Source of the DNA: an uncultured Chlorobiaceae bacterium
GTDB lineage: Bacteria; Bacteroidota; Chlorobiia; Chlorobiales; Chlorobiaceae
Length of the DNA stretch: 64,000 nucleotides
Direction of reading: 5' to 3'
Assembly (NCBI GenBank): GCA_903843305.1
Contig: CAIMPI010000046.1
Location: 54,769 to 118,768 of the forward strand
A program made the translations under genes and the position numbers. Shown one piece after another: positions 35,019-44,398 of this stretch. Every line of letters begins with the position of its first letter. The first letter of the stretch is position 1. Under the pieces are notes generated by a model. The model did not search any database. It was not told the DNA's origin and was given only the letters and a program-made list of their open reading frames with translations.

Positions 35019-35906
35019 ATGTTGGAAAGTATGACCGGATATGGCAGCGCAGAGTCTGTTGAAAATGGTGTTCGGACTCTTGTTGAGTTGCGGTCAGTAA
35101 ACAATCGGTTCGCTGAAATCAGTGTCAAACTTCCCCGTCAGTTACTCTCTTTCGAACTCGAAGTTAGGGAACTGATTAGGGCACATTTTCAGAGGGGTAA
35201 AATTTCTGCTTTTATTCAGGTTCAGATTGACGAAGAGCAGCCCATTTCCATCAGTGTCAACACGGTAAAAGTAAAAGCCTATAAAGAGTTGCTTAATACT
35301 CTTAAGAGGGAATCCGGTCTTGATACCCCTGTTCTTCTTGAACATTTTTTGAAGTTTCCTGATATATTCGAAAACGGTACGACTTCTCTTGAAAATGTCG
35401 ATCAGCTTTGGATGCTTGTTAAAACTCTATTGTTAGAGGCCATTGCATGCCTCAAGGGAATGCGGCGCAGGGAGGGAGAAGAACTTTCTGTGGACTTTAG
35501 TAAAAGAATCTCTGAAATAGAGGGTACTCTTGGACACATCACCACTCTTGCGTCAGATAATCTTGATGCGGTACGAAAAAGACTTGCGGCTAAAGTGGAG
35601 GCTATAGCAAGCAAGGATTTGGTCTACAGTCGTGATCGTCTTGAAATGGAAATGGTTCTTGCGGCAGATAAACTTGATATAACGGAGGAGTTGATAAGGT
35701 TTGCCAGCCATAACAAATTTTTTCTTGAAGAGTTAAATAATGATGAAAGTGGTACTGGAAGGAAACTGAATTTTCTGCTTCAAGAACAGTTACGAGAAGC
35801 AAACACTATTGCATCAAAATCCCAGAATGCAGAAATTTCCCAGAAAATTGTCCAAGTCAAGGAAGATCTTGAGAAAATAAGGGAACAATTGCAAAATATA
35901 GAGTAA
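35019..35906 (+). CDS. YicC/YloC-family endoribonuclease
   Basis: A 295-residue protein. It starts S-M-T-G-Y-G-S-A, the invariant YicC N-terminus, followed by E-L-R-S-V-N-N-R-F. The C-terminal DUF1732 block contains D-I-T-E-E-L-I-R, S-H, and G-R-K-L-N-F-L-L-Q-E, the most conserved family segment. Homologues in E. coli and Bacillus cleave RNA and affect small RNA stability. It is followed 4 bases later by gmk, a frequent partner gene. Confidence 0.9.
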   Translation: MLESMTGYGSAESVENGVRTLVELRSVNNRFAEISVKLPRQLLSFELEVRELIRAHFQRGKISAFIQVQIDEEQPISISVNTVKVKAYKELLNTLKRESGLDTPVLLEHFLKFPDIFENGTTSLENVDQLWMLVKTLLLEAIACLKGMRRREGEELSVDFSKRISEIEGTLGHITTLASDNLDAVRKRLAAKVEAIASKDLVYSRDRLEMEMVLAADKLDITEELIRFASHNKFFLEELNNDESGTGRKLNFLLQEQLREANTIASKSQNAEISQKIVQVKEDLEKIREQLQNIE

Positions 35907-35910
35907 TCTC

Positions 35911-36495
35911 ATGATTGAAGAGCGGCAACAACAGGGGAAATTAGTTGTTTTTTCAGCTCCATCAGGTACAGGAAAGTCTACCATAGCTACAAGGGTGCTT
36001 GAACGTCTGCATAATATCAGATTTTCAGTATCAGCAACAACCCGACAGAAAAGGGCAGGGGAGGAAGAGGGTGTAAACTATTATTTTCTCGATAGAGAAG
36101 ATTTTGAGGCAAAGATTTTCTCTGGCGGTTTTATCGAATACGAATTTTTTTTTGGAAACTATTACGGTACGCTCTTGGATAAAACATATAATGTTATTGA
36201 TTCAGGCGTAAATATGCTGCTCGATCTTGATGTGAAGGGCGCGCTCAATGTGAAAAAGCTTTTTCCTGAAACTGCGTTGTTGCTGTTTATAAAACCGCCG
36301 AGTATGGCGGTTTTAAAAGAGAGACTTAAAGGGCGAGAGAGTGAAGACGAAAACGGCCTAAATGTTAGGCTTGAGCGGGCTTACCTGGAACTCGGATATG
36401 CAGATCAGTTTGATGAAGTGGTCGTCAACGATAATCTTGACAAGACGGTTGATATTGTGACGGCAATAATCAGCAAATTTCTTTCAAAAACGTAA
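35911..36495 (+). CDS. gmk: Guanylate kinase
   Basis: A 194-residue P-loop kinase with S-A-P-S-G-T-G-K-S-T at residues 15-24. The GMP-binding part has S-A-T-T-R and F-I-E-Y-E, and L-D-V-K-G-A follows near residue 108. It phosphorylates GMP to GDP using ATP. Length and motifs are ordinary. It is 4 bases after the YicC gene and 11 before rpoZ, a common bacterial order. Confidence 0.95.
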   Translation: MIEERQQQGKLVVFSAPSGTGKSTIATRVLERLHNIRFSVSATTRQKRAGEEEGVNYYFLDREDFEAKIFSGGFIEYEFFFGNYYGTLLDKTYNVIDSGVNMLLDLDVKGALNVKKLFPETALLLFIKPPSMAVLKERLKGRESEDENGLNVRLERAYLELGYADQFDEVVVNDNLDKTVDIVTAIISKFLSKT

Positions 36496-36506
36496 AATAA
36501 AGTACA

Positions 36507-36860
36507 ATGTCGGTTAAACCTGTTGACCTGAATAAATTAAGAAGTGCGCACTCCAATTTGTATGAGACAGTGGTTGCGATTTCAAAAAGAGCAAAAAGAT
36601 TACACGATGAAGAAAGGGCAGAACTCGAAGACAAGCTTCTTCCTTATAAAGAGATGATTCGCAATCCCAGCAGCGAGTCCGAATCAGATAAGATCTTTCC
36701 TGAGCAGATAGCGATCAGTCTTGAATTTGAAGTTCGTGAAAAATCTTCGCACAAAGCTGTTGCAGATTACTTTACCCATAAATATGATTATACACTCGAA
36801 AAGCCAGTAGAAAAAAAGGTTGTTCAAACAGAAGATGATGATGAAATTGACGGGGATTAA
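36507..36860 (+). CDS. rpoZ: RNA polymerase omega subunit
   Basis: A 117-residue protein downstream of gmk. The N-terminal half has the omega/RPB6-type N-L-Y-E-T-V-V-A-I-S-K-R-A motif. The C-terminal part differs from the proteobacterial type, with a variable acidic tail (E-D-D-D-E-I). Omega binds beta-prime and aids core assembly. The call rests on the short SKRA block and on the gmk neighbourhood. The next gene starts inside the acidic tail. Confidence 0.8.
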   Translation: MSVKPVDLNKLRSAHSNLYETVVAISKRAKRLHDEERAELEDKLLPYKEMIRNPSSESESDKIFPEQIAISLEFEVREKSSHKAVADYFTHKYDYTLEKPVEKKVVQTEDDDEIDGD

Positions 36861-37335
36861 CCAGATTACCCTTCGTGTTAATGATCTGCGTTTGTCTGAA
36901 GAATTTTATAGTGATATTCTTGGTATCAAGCTTGATCATAGGGTTGGTGCAAATATTTCGTTTCTTCGCCTTAACTCAGATATGCTGGTACTTGTGAAAG
37001 CCGAAACACCGGGCTCTCCTGAAGCAAGGGATATCCGTGTCGATCATTTTGGCTTCAGGCTTTCTTCTGATGCTGAAGTAGATGCGGCAGCTCTCTATCT
37101 CGATAACAAGGGAGTTCATATGGTTACCCAGCCAGCTCATCGTCGGGAAGGCAGGGCTTTTTTTGTTATGGATCCTGACGGTAATCTCGTGGAATTTTAT
37201 TCCATGCATGATACTGGTATACAGCATGACAGTTCAGCTATAGATATCTCTACTCCAAGTTCTTACAAGGTCGGCTGCCGACAGAAAACAGTAGAAGAGA
37301 GAGAAACAATAAAACCGCGTCGATCCAGGAAATAG
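36841..37335 (+). CDS. VOC-superfamily (glyoxalase/dioxygenase fold) protein
   Basis: A protein of about 164 residues. The first 125 make one VOC module of paired beta-alpha-beta-beta-beta units: I-N-Q-I-T-L-R-V-N-D-L at the start, D-H-F-G-F in the middle and D-P-D-G-N-L-V-E-F-Y at the end. Such domains bind a metal through His/Glu in glyoxalases, fosfomycin resistance proteins and dioxygenases. The substrate is unknown. A basic 35-residue tail follows. Upstream in-frame starts exist (36820, 36835, 36838), but ATG 36841 gives the natural N-terminus and overlaps rpoZ by 20 bases. Confidence 0.78.
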   Translation: MKLTGINQITLRVNDLRLSEEFYSDILGIKLDHRVGANISFLRLNSDMLVLVKAETPGSPEARDIRVDHFGFRLSSDAEVDAAALYLDNKGVHMVTQPAHRREGRAFFVMDPDGNLVEFYSMHDTGIQHDSSAIDISTPSSYKVGCRQKTVEERETIKPRRSRK

Positions 37336-37346
37336 TTAGCGAACGC

Positions 37347-38096
37347 TTAGTCTGGATATAGCCGTTTTTTTATAAGCAACCGTTCAGCTTCCACAAGTTG
37401 TCCGGGTGTGTTGATGCCGAGGATTTCGTCTGGGTTGTCAGTCTTGAAGGCACAAACCCTTTTGCCGCACTGAAAACAGATACCAAAAACATCAGTCAAA
37501 TAATACTCTTGCTGAGCGTTGTTGGTGTTGATGTGTCCAAGAGTCTCGAAAAGCACATGCGTATCGAAAACATAAATACCGGAATTGATTTCTCTTACGG
37601 CAAGTTCCTCTTCCGAAGCGTCTTTGTGCTCGACAATTTTAAGGACGTTATTACTGTTTCTTTGTCGAATAACTCTTCCGTATCCAGTTGGGTCATGAAG
37701 CTTTGCTGTCAGGACTGTTGCCGCAGCAAGGCTTGAACGGTGAAATTTAATAAGCTCATGAAGGGTTTTTGCACTAACCATCGGAGCGTCTCCAGAAAGG
37801 ATGAGCGTCTCTCCTTCAAAATCAGTGAGCTGGGGTTCCGCCTGCATGACAGCATGACCAGTTCCAAGCTGTGGTTCTTGCAGCGCGGCAGTTACCCGAT
37901 ATCGGGCGATCGCTTCTTTGACGAGTTCGGCTTGGTGCCCTACAATAATAACTATTTTTGTAGGATCAAGAGCGTTAGCAGTATCAAGAACATAGTCAAT
38001 AAGAGGAAGTCCGTTGGCCAGATGCAAGACCTTGGGGAGGTCTGACTGCATTCTGGTGCCTTTTCCGGCTGCCATGATGATTACTGCGAGTGGCAT
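37347..38096 (-). CDS. glmU: UDP-GlcNAc pyrophosphorylase, GlmU N-terminal domain only
   Basis: A 249-residue nucleotidyltransferase with M-A-A-G-K-G-T-R-M near residue 8, P-K-V-L-H, Q-L-G-T-G-H-A near residue 76 and L-S-G-D-A-P-M. This is the uridyltransferase half of GlmU, converting GlcNAc-1-P and UTP to UDP-GlcNAc. The left-handed beta-helix acetyltransferase half is absent: the gene stops after 249 residues, against roughly 450 in E. coli. The acetylation step must come from another enzyme. It overlaps panD by a base or two and sits near lptC, ompH and glmM, all tied to envelope synthesis. Confidence 0.8.
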   Translation of the reverse strand: MPLAVIIMAAGKGTRMQSDLPKVLHLANGLPLIDYVLDTANALDPTKIVIIVGHQAELVKEAIARYRVTAALQEPQLGTGHAVMQAEPQLTDFEGETLILSGDAPMVSAKTLHELIKFHRSSLAAATVLTAKLHDPTGYGRVIRQRNSNNVLKIVEHKDASEEELAVREINSGIYVFDTHVLFETLGHINTNNAQQEYYLTDVFGICFQCGKRVCAFKTDNPDEILGINTPGQLVEAERLLIKKRLYPD

Positions 38097-38488
38097 TAAT
38101 TTCCTGATAAAGGTTCATCTTCCTCGCCCACATGATGTCTGCTTTTGGGGTTGTTTTTTTTGTCGACAATAAGCACCATGGGTTTAAAGTTTCGTGCTTC
38201 TGCCTCTTCCATGAGCGCAAAGGTCATTATAATGATCTCGTCGCCAACCAGGGCGCACCTTGCGGCTGCTCCATTAAGCTGAATTTCCCGGGAGCCATGA
38301 GCACCCTTGATAATGTACGTTTCAAATCGTTCACCGTTATTGTTGTTGACAACAAGAACTTTTTCGTTTGGGATCATATCGACCATTTCAAGAAGCTCAT
38401 TGTCAATGGTGATGCTTCCTTCATATTCGAGATCACCGCTTGTCACTATAGCGTTATGGATTTTTGACTTCAGGACATGTAATTTCAT
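38096..38488 (-). CDS. panD: Aspartate 1-decarboxylase
   Basis: A protein of 130 residues from ATG 38488. A TTG six bases upstream is also in frame, but the ATG places the self-cleavage serine at position 25, as in known PanD, within Y-E-G-S-I-T-I-D. Other hallmarks are N-G-E-R-F-E-T-Y near residue 50 and N-G-A-A-A-R near residue 72. Processing gives a pyruvoyl enzyme that makes beta-alanine for pantothenate and CoA. Its stop abuts the GlmU start. Confidence 0.93.
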   Translation of the reverse strand: MKLHVLKSKIHNAIVTSGDLEYEGSITIDNELLEMVDMIPNEKVLVVNNNNGERFETYIIKGAHGSREIQLNGAAARCALVGDEIIIMTFALMEEAEARNFKPMVLIVDKKNNPKSRHHVGEEDEPLSGN

Positions 38489-38504
38489 GAACAAACAAAC
38501 TTCA

Positions 38505-39062
38505 TTATTGTTTTATAAATGCCTCTCCACTTCCCCGGAAAATACGGTACTTTTTCAAGGCCTGATCACTTTCAAAACCCGCTCCCTGAATGGTTTCATC
38601 AAGCCTGTTAATAGTAACAAACCTGTCTGAACGAATCATTTTATCACTGGAGGTTCGTTTGACATATTCTGTTTTTATGATTGTTGTGTTTCCTGATGCT
38701 TTGGAGGTAATGATAACGTTACCTCGAGCTTCAATATCCTGATTATCATGAATAATAGCCTTCTGAGCTGTTATCGTGGTTGTGGTATGGCTCTTGATGT
38801 CAAAAAGAGAAACCTTTACTCCTCCGTCGAGATGCTGCTCGCTGTTGCCATTTACTCTGTATTCCGCTCCGTGTCCAGCTTCAATGGTTCCTCGCTTGAT
38901 TCCTGAGTCTATAAGAGAAATCCTGATCGTCCAGCCTTCTTGTACCGGATGATTTATGCCAATAAAACCTATATCAGAAGAGCGGCGTTCCTTAACCGGA
39001 TCACCGCATCCTGATACTATCATCACTATAAAATACAGAAAAAGAACAGTGCTTTTTTTCAA
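38505..39062 (-). CDS. lptC: LptC-like LPS export lipoprotein
   Basis: A 185-residue protein with a lipoprotein signal: a hydrophobic stretch, then V-S-G-C with Cys19 as the expected lipidation site. The mature part is the beta-strand-rich LptC/YrbK fold, with I-T-A-Q-K-A-I, a [10 protein letters not shown] segment and T-E-Y-V typical of Lpt jellyroll domains. LptC links the LptBFG ABC transporter to LptA for LPS transit through the periplasm. The start codon appears to be TTG. It lies between ompH and panD. Confidence 0.8.
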   Translation of the reverse strand: MKKSTVLFLYFIVMIVSGCGDPVKERRSSDIGFIGINHPVQEGWTIRISLIDSGIKRGTIEAGHGAEYRVNGNSEQHLDGGVKVSLFDIKSHTTTTITAQKAIIHDNQDIEARGNVIITSKASGNTTIIKTEYVKRTSSDKMIRSDRFVTINRLDETIQGAGFESDQALKKYRIFRGSGEAFIKQ

Positions 39063-39074
39063 ATCAGAAGATAG

Positions 39075-39623
39075 TTACTTGATATTCAATTGGTTCAACA
39101 CTTTGAAGGTGAGGTCATTTTCAGGCGTTACATAAAAAGAATTACTTTTTTCAAAAACAAGGGTAAATCCTTCTTTTTGAGCGATAAACTCAATAGCCGT
39201 TGCAATTTTTTGCCGAATTGGTGCGGCAAGTTCCATATCTTTCTTTTCGATAACTCCGCCTCTTCCGAAATTATCTTGCTGGTATTTCTCGATAACCTGG
39301 CCTTTAAGATTCAGTTCCTTTTCTTTTTTTTCTTTCACTGCTTTTGTCAAAGAGGGTGCTTTCAGGTTGTAAGCCACAACTGATTGCTGATAGTCCTGTT
39401 TCAGGCGAGCCAGTTCTTTCTGCAGTGGGTCGACTGTTGCCTGCAAAGTAAGTTGAGCCTGTTTTGTTTCGGGTAATTGCTGCCAGATTTTACTGAACTC
39501 CACAACACCTACTTTTCCAACTTCCTGTGCAGCGAACGACGGGGGTGCAACCAGTATCAAGCCCAAGATAACAGCCATAATGATACGGCGAGACATCTTC
39601 ATAAATTTTCTGGAGTGAGTCAT
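39075..39623 (-). CDS. OmpH/Skp-family periplasmic chaperone
   Basis: A protein of about 182 residues with a signal peptide (R-R-I-I-M-A-V-I-L-G-L-I-L, cleavage near P-S-F-A-A-Q). An E-V-G-K-V-G-V-V-E-F strand and long charged helices (residues 55-125) follow, as in Skp. A closing beta strand contains F-T-L-V-F-E-K-S. Skp-like proteins hold unfolded outer membrane proteins on their way to BamA. Other in-frame ATGs at 39602 and 39596 may be the true start. It lies immediately before lptC. Confidence 0.8.
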   Translation of the reverse strand: MTHSRKFMKMSRRIIMAVILGLILVAPPSFAAQEVGKVGVVEFSKIWQQLPETKQAQLTLQATVDPLQKELARLKQDYQQSVVAYNLKAPSLTKAVKEKKEKELNLKGQVIEKYQQDNFGRGGVIEKKDMELAAPIRQKIATAIEFIAQKEGFTLVFEKSNSFYVTPENDLTFKVLNQLNIK

Positions 39624-39774
39624 CAATTTTATAGTTTAGGTTAGTATGTTAATTATTCGATAACTTCTAAATGTATAATCGGGCTTAACCATTCGTTCCA
39701 AGGTAATAATTCCTTGATAAAAAACTATAGGAAGCTGAAAAAGCTGCAGCATGTTTAAAAGCTCGTCCGGCCAG

Positions 39775-40926
39775 CTAAAAAATTTTTTTCTTGAAAAATT
39801 GTCCAGGCTGTTGCACAACAGTTTCCTTAAGTTCAAGTTCAAAAAGATGTACCAGAAGTGAGGATACATCAATGTTTGATGCTGCTGCCAGAGCATCAAT
39901 ATGAACCAGTTCTGAGCCCATGCATCGCATAATGGTTTCTTCCTGCGGTGAAAGGTGATTTGATGGCTGGTTATTCTGTAAATCCGGGCTTCCGGAGCGA
40001 CTTATTGTAAAGTGTGGCCTGAGTTCATTGACGATGTCGTCAGCGCTCATGACTGCTTTTGCCTGCCCTTGCTGGATAAGCTTGTTTGTTCCTCTTGAAG
40101 TTTGTGCAAAAATGCTTCCCGGTACCGCAAAAACCTCCCGATTCTGTTCAAGTGCTGTCGACGCTGTGATAAGTGATCCTCCTTTCAGATCTGATTCTAT
40201 GATGATGGTTCCGGCCGAAATTCCGGATATAATGCGATTTCTTTTAGGGAATTTTCTGGGTGAGAGTTCAGAACCAATCAACTCTTCCGAAATAATTGCC
40301 CCCTGTTCAATGATTTTTGGCCATACTTTTCCTTTAGGGTCGGTATAGATTGTCTCCACGCCACTAGCAAGTACCGCAACGGTTGTTCCTCCGTTTTCAA
40401 GAGTTGCAACATGTGCGGCCATATCAATTCCATAAGCCAAGCCGCTGAATATGACAATTCCATAGTTGACCAAATCCCGACAGAGCAAAGCGGTACTCTG
40501 TTTACCGTATAGAGAGGCATGCCTTGTGCCTACAACTGCAAGACCAAGAGAATGAGCTGCTGGTAGTTTTCCTCTTATAAAAAGACAGGGAGGTGGGTCA
40601 TAAATTTCATGCAGAAGGGGAGGGTAATCAGTGTCAAGAATAGTTACGATGCTTGCGTTGTAGAGGTGCAGTCCAGCTATTTGTTCCTCTGCCAGTTTCT
40701 CAGCCGCTTGTCGAGTTGCTGTGTGGTGAAGAAAATGGTGAATTTGCCTTGCCAGAGCTTCACCGATTCCCGGTATGTTCATAAGATCATCCACTTCCGC
40801 ATGTCGTACCTCTGTCAGGTCAGGCAAATGGTTTGTGATTGCCTTGATTCTTGCTGATCCGATACCCGGAATAAGGGTCAGGACAAGCAGCAGCATTTTG
40901 TTTTCAATTGTAGTAGAGTGAATCAT
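39775..40926 (-). CDS. dprA: DNA processing protein DprA/Smf
   Basis: A 383-residue DprA. A helix-hairpin-helix stretch comes first (I-P-G-I-G-S-A-R and N-I-P-G-I-G-E-A-L). The Rossmann-like core has A-V-V-G-T-R near residue 130, S-G-L-A-Y-G-I-D near 160 and F-P-K-R-N-R-I-I-S-G near 227, the diagnostic motif. A winged-helix C-terminal domain lies near 310-375. DprA loads RecA on incoming single-stranded DNA during transformation. It follows the polyprenyl synthase gene by 12 bases. Confidence 0.93.
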   Translation of the reverse strand: MIHSTTIENKMLLLVLTLIPGIGSARIKAITNHLPDLTEVRHAEVDDLMNIPGIGEALARQIHHFLHHTATRQAAEKLAEEQIAGLHLYNASIVTILDTDYPPLLHEIYDPPPCLFIRGKLPAAHSLGLAVVGTRHASLYGKQSTALLCRDLVNYGIVIFSGLAYGIDMAAHVATLENGGTTVAVLASGVETIYTDPKGKVWPKIIEQGAIISEELIGSELSPRKFPKRNRIISGISAGTIIIESDLKGGSLITASTALEQNREVFAVPGSIFAQTSRGTNKLIQQGQAKAVMSADDIVNELRPHFTISRSGSPDLQNNQPSNHLSPQEETIMRCMGSELVHIDALAAASNIDVSSLLVHLFELELKETVVQQPGQFFKKKIF

Positions 40927-40938
40927 GGAACAAGAAGG

Positions 40939-41952
40939 TCAGAAGTCCCTTTGGATGAGAACGTTTGCAAACCCTTGCAGGTATTCTTTTCCTTCTGCAT
41001 GGGGTAGGTCGTCTATTGCCGAGAGTGCCTCCTCGGTAGTACTGTTAATCAGAGCAGCAGTTTCCGCAAGGACGCCACATTGTTCATAAATTGCTTTTAC
41101 TTCAGGAATCCTGTCAGCACTGATTCCTTTATTGATGATGACGGAATGCAGCAGATCATGTTCTGTTCCTGAAGTCAGTTCGAGAGATCGAAGCAGAAGA
41201 TAGGTTTTTTTCCCATTGATGACATCTCCACCAACAATTTTGCCAGATTTTCCATTATTTGCCATGATATCGAGATAATCATCCTGTATCTGAAAGGCTC
41301 GGCCGATTTTGTCACCAAAAAGTATGAGCTTGGAAAGCTGATCGTCCGTTGCATTTCCTGCAACACCACCAGCTTCAAGAGCGGCAGAAATGAGGCGTCC
41401 AGTTTTTTTTGCAATCATGTCGAGATAGTCATTTATTGAAGCATCTTTTTTCTCTTCAAGTTCCATATCAAGAGCCTGTCCTTCACAAATTGTGATGTTT
41501 GCGTCGTTCAGAATATGGATAAGTTCAGAGTGCCGATTGCTTTTTGCCAGTAAGGCTAGTTCATAAGCGTAGGCAATCATCATATCTCCCGACAGGATAG
41601 CGGCATTGATATTCCACTGCTTGTGTACGGTAGATCTGCCGTGGCGAAGCTCTGCCTGGTCCATGATATCGTCGTGGATTAGGGTAAAGTTATGCAGGAT
41701 TTCAACCGCCAAGGCAACATTGAGGGCGTTTTCTGAAGAGCCGCATACTGCTTCAGAAGCAAGTAATGTCAGGAATGGGCGAATTCTTTTTCCCTTCCCT
41801 TCAAGAATATACCTGGCTGGTGCATAAAGAGTGACCGGGCTCTCCCTGTCGAAACATGCTCCGAGAGCATCATTGATCCTTGAGTGGTAGAGATGGTACT
41901 TTTTTTCGACAAGTTCCTGAGTTATAGGCAGAGTCATGATGAAATCGGTCAT
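40939..41952 (-). CDS. Polyprenyl (geranylgeranyl-type) diphosphate synthase
   Basis: A 337-residue trans-isoprenyl diphosphate synthase. The first aspartate-rich motif is I-H-D-D-I-M-D near residue 92, followed by R-R/H-G-x-x-T-V-H, and the second is Q-D-D-Y-L-D near residue 225. G-K/R-R-I-R-P lies near residue 55. It condenses IPP with allylic diphosphates. Chain length depends on residues before the first motif and cannot be read safely here; geranylgeranyl, farnesyl or a longer quinone side chain are possible. It overlaps fni by 4 bases, which makes a precursor-supply pair. Confidence 0.88.
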   Translation of the reverse strand: MTDFIMTLPITQELVEKKYHLYHSRINDALGACFDRESPVTLYAPARYILEGKGKRIRPFLTLLASEAVCGSSENALNVALAVEILHNFTLIHDDIMDQAELRHGRSTVHKQWNINAAILSGDMMIAYAYELALLAKSNRHSELIHILNDANITICEGQALDMELEEKKDASINDYLDMIAKKTGRLISAALEAGGVAGNATDDQLSKLILFGDKIGRAFQIQDDYLDIMANNGKSGKIVGGDVINGKKTYLLLRSLELTSGTEHDLLHSVIINKGISADRIPEVKAIYEQCGVLAETAALINSTTEEALSAIDDLPHAEGKEYLQGFANVLIQRDF

Positions 41953-43022
41953 TGTTTGATGATAAGTCTTTTGTTCTTGAGATCCTCAATAGTTGAGGCT
42001 CCAGTCAGGAACATAATCGCTTTGAGGTCATTCAGCCAAGTGTGAATAGTCTTTTCAAGAGATTTTTCATGGAGGGCTTTGAGAATATGTCTTGCCGAAG
42101 CAGCAAGTTGTGCTCCAAGTGCAAGTGATTTTGCGATATCAGTGCCACATTGAATGCCGCCGGAGGAGATGATTTCAACATCCCTAAATTCTGGACGCTC
42201 TTTTTTTAGTTCCCGAATATCCAGCAGGCATTGTGCCGTAGGAATTCCCCAGTTCAGCAGTTCTTCAAGAGCGGAAGGGCTGAAACGGTTTTCTTGGCCA
42301 AACTGTCGAGTATATCGAACTTCCTCAACTTTTTGCCAACTGATGCCACCAGCGCCTGCCACATCAATAACGCTCACTCCAGCTTCAAGAAGCTGGAGTG
42401 CAACAGTTGCTGAAATACCGCATCCCACCTCTTTCACAATAACCGGTACAGTAATGGTGTCGGTGAGTGTTGCTAGATGTTCAAGAACATGCCGGAAATC
42501 CGTGTTTCCTTCAGGCTGAAAAAGTTCCTGTGCAGCATTCAGATGTACAATCAGTCCATCAGCTTCTAGCAATTCAAGCATAATGGTGATGTCACTTTTA
42601 TTTAACCCTTTGGCAATCTCTGGAGCGCCGATATTGGCAAAGATTTGAATAGAGGGAGCGAATTTTCTTGTAACAGCAAAGCTTTCTCGGTATGAGGAGT
42701 TTTCAAGTGCCTGTCGCATACTGCCAACCCCAAGCGGAATATTGAACTGTTCAGCAGCCATTGCTAAATGTTGGTTGAGCGTCGCGGCTTTGCTGTATCC
42801 TCCTGTCATGGAGGAGATCATTAATGGAGCACCAATTTTTTTCCCAAGAAATGTTGTAGAAAGGTCAATGTCAGACAAGTATACTTCGGGTAGCGCATTG
42901 TGCTCAAATTCGAAGCGCTCCAAGCCTGTCGTTTTGCGGTTAAAGGCAATATTGTCTTGCAGGCATATCTCCACGTGGCTTTGCTTGCGCTCAATTGTTA
43001 TATTGCTTGTCGTGTCGCTCAT
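41949..43022 (-). CDS. fni: Isopentenyl-diphosphate delta-isomerase, type 2
   Basis: A 357-residue FMN-dependent TIM-barrel enzyme. Family marks are R-K-x-x-H near the N-terminus, S-S-M-T-G-G near residue 67, L-G-V-G-S-M-R near residue 96, a H-L-N-A-A-Q-E block near 164, V-K-E-V-G-C-G near 195 and S-S-G-G-I near 284. It interconverts IPP and DMAPP using reduced FMN. A strong AAGGAGT site precedes ATG 43022. It begins the long - strand operon running through glmU. Confidence 0.92.
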   Translation of the reverse strand: MSDTTSNITIERKQSHVEICLQDNIAFNRKTTGLERFEFEHNALPEVYLSDIDLSTTFLGKKIGAPLMISSMTGGYSKAATLNQHLAMAAEQFNIPLGVGSMRQALENSSYRESFAVTRKFAPSIQIFANIGAPEIAKGLNKSDITIMLELLEADGLIVHLNAAQELFQPEGNTDFRHVLEHLATLTDTITVPVIVKEVGCGISATVALQLLEAGVSVIDVAGAGGISWQKVEEVRYTRQFGQENRFSPSALEELLNWGIPTAQCLLDIRELKKERPEFRDVEIISSGGIQCGTDIAKSLALGAQLAASARHILKALHEKSLEKTIHTWLNDLKAIMFLTGASTIEDLKNKRLIIKQ

Positions 43023-43129
43023 GTAGCAGGGAAAGACTCCTTGAAGGATTTGTAATACTTCATGTTAAAGAGCATAACTTAATAAAAATATTCCATAACT
43101 TTTTACCTCAATCTTGAAGTGGCTTCACC

Positions 43130-44398
43130 ATGCTGACAACATTGTTTGCTATAGCCGTGCGTCATCTGCTTGGACGTCGTCGGCAGACATTAACGACCAT
43201 CTTTGGTGTCGCCATCAGTACGATGGTGTTGATTACCACCAACTCTTTGACTCGGGGCTTGCTTGACTCTTTTGTTGAGACTATCGTGAATGTTGCGCCT
43301 CATATAATTGTTAAAGGGGAGAAAACAGACCCGATGCCAGTGAATCTTAATGCCAGTAGGAACTCTTCTGCTGTTGCTTTTGTGGAAAATAATATCCACA
43401 AGCAGGAACGGGAAGAGGTGCGAAATTATCGCCAGATTCTTGGTGTTTTAAGCTCACCTGAGTATGAAAAAGAGGTTCTTGCTGCATCACCCTATGTCGA
43501 ATCGCAGGTTATGGCGGTTAAAGGAAGCCGTAATCAGCCACTTTTGCTCAAAGGAGTGCTGATAGAGAGGGAGGATGTTATCAGCGGTATCCATAAAAAA
43601 CTTGTTCAGGGAGATATTGCCTCTTTTGAAAAGACGACCAATGCGCTTCTTGTGGGACGTACAGTGGCAAAAGATATGAATCTCAAGCTGAATGACCAGC
43701 TTGTTATTATTTCTGCTTCAGGAAAGAGTCGGCAGTGCAAGGTTGCCGGTATCTTTTTTTCCGGTGTTAATGCCGTCGATAACAGTGTTCTGGTTTCTCT
43801 CAAGCTGGGACAGATTATTGAGGGACTACCAGCAAACAAGGTTTCTGGCATCGCGCTTAAAGTAGCAGATCCTTTTCTCAATGCTTCTCTGGCCAGAGAT
43901 TTGGAGCGGATTACAGGATATCGGTGTTTGACTTGGCAGGAGGAAAATGCAAGTATTCTTTCCCTGTTTGCCCGTATTGGCTATATCGTTTTTTCTCTTG
44001 TGGCTTTTGTTGGTGTTGTTTCCGGCTTTGGAGTTGCAAATATTCTGGTGACCACTGTCTTTGAAAAGAGCAGGGACATTGCCATTATGAAGTCGCTTGG
44101 ATTTTCAAGACTACAGTTGGTCGGTATGTTTATTTTTGAAGGTTTTATGGTAGGATTGGCCGGAGCACTTGCAGGTGGGACGCTGGCTGTCGGAGCAATC
44201 AATCTTTTTGCCAATATTCCTATAGAAAGTTCCCAGGGACCTCTGACTAAAACAGGTTTCAGCATGTCCTACAATCCCCTTTATTTTTTGCTCATTATTG
44301 GTATAACAGTGTTGATCAGCACTGTTGCGGCAATTCTTCCGTCAGCACGGGCCGCTAAACTTGAGCCGGTAAGTGTACTCAGGGACAGCAGTCTATAG
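43130..44398 (+). CDS. ABC transporter permease of the LolC/FtsX/MacB type
   Basis: A 422-residue inner membrane protein. An N-terminal helix (residues 19-40, after R-H-L-L-G-R-R) is followed by a large periplasmic MacB-like domain (45-265) and three C-terminal helices with the FtsX signature M-K-S-L-G-F-S near 322. Such permeases move lipoproteins or peptides out of the inner membrane, or transmit mechanical signals, together with a separate ATPase. No partner ATPase is adjacent; the ABC protein next door is a self-contained exporter on the other strand. Lipoprotein sorting (LolC/E-like) is a reasonable guess. Confidence 0.78.
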   Translation: MLTTLFAIAVRHLLGRRRQTLTTIFGVAISTMVLITTNSLTRGLLDSFVETIVNVAPHIIVKGEKTDPMPVNLNASRNSSAVAFVENNIHKQEREEVRNYRQILGVLSSPEYEKEVLAASPYVESQVMAVKGSRNQPLLLKGVLIEREDVISGIHKKLVQGDIASFEKTTNALLVGRTVAKDMNLKLNDQLVIISASGKSRQCKVAGIFFSGVNAVDNSVLVSLKLGQIIEGLPANKVSGIALKVADPFLNASLARDLERITGYRCLTWQEENASILSLFARIGYIVFSLVAFVGVVSGFGVANILVTTVFEKSRDIAIMKSLGFSRLQLVGMFIFEGFMVGLAGALAGGTLAVGAINLFANIPIESSQGPLTKTGFSMSYNPLYFLLIIGITVLISTVAAILPSARAAKLEPVSVLRDSSL

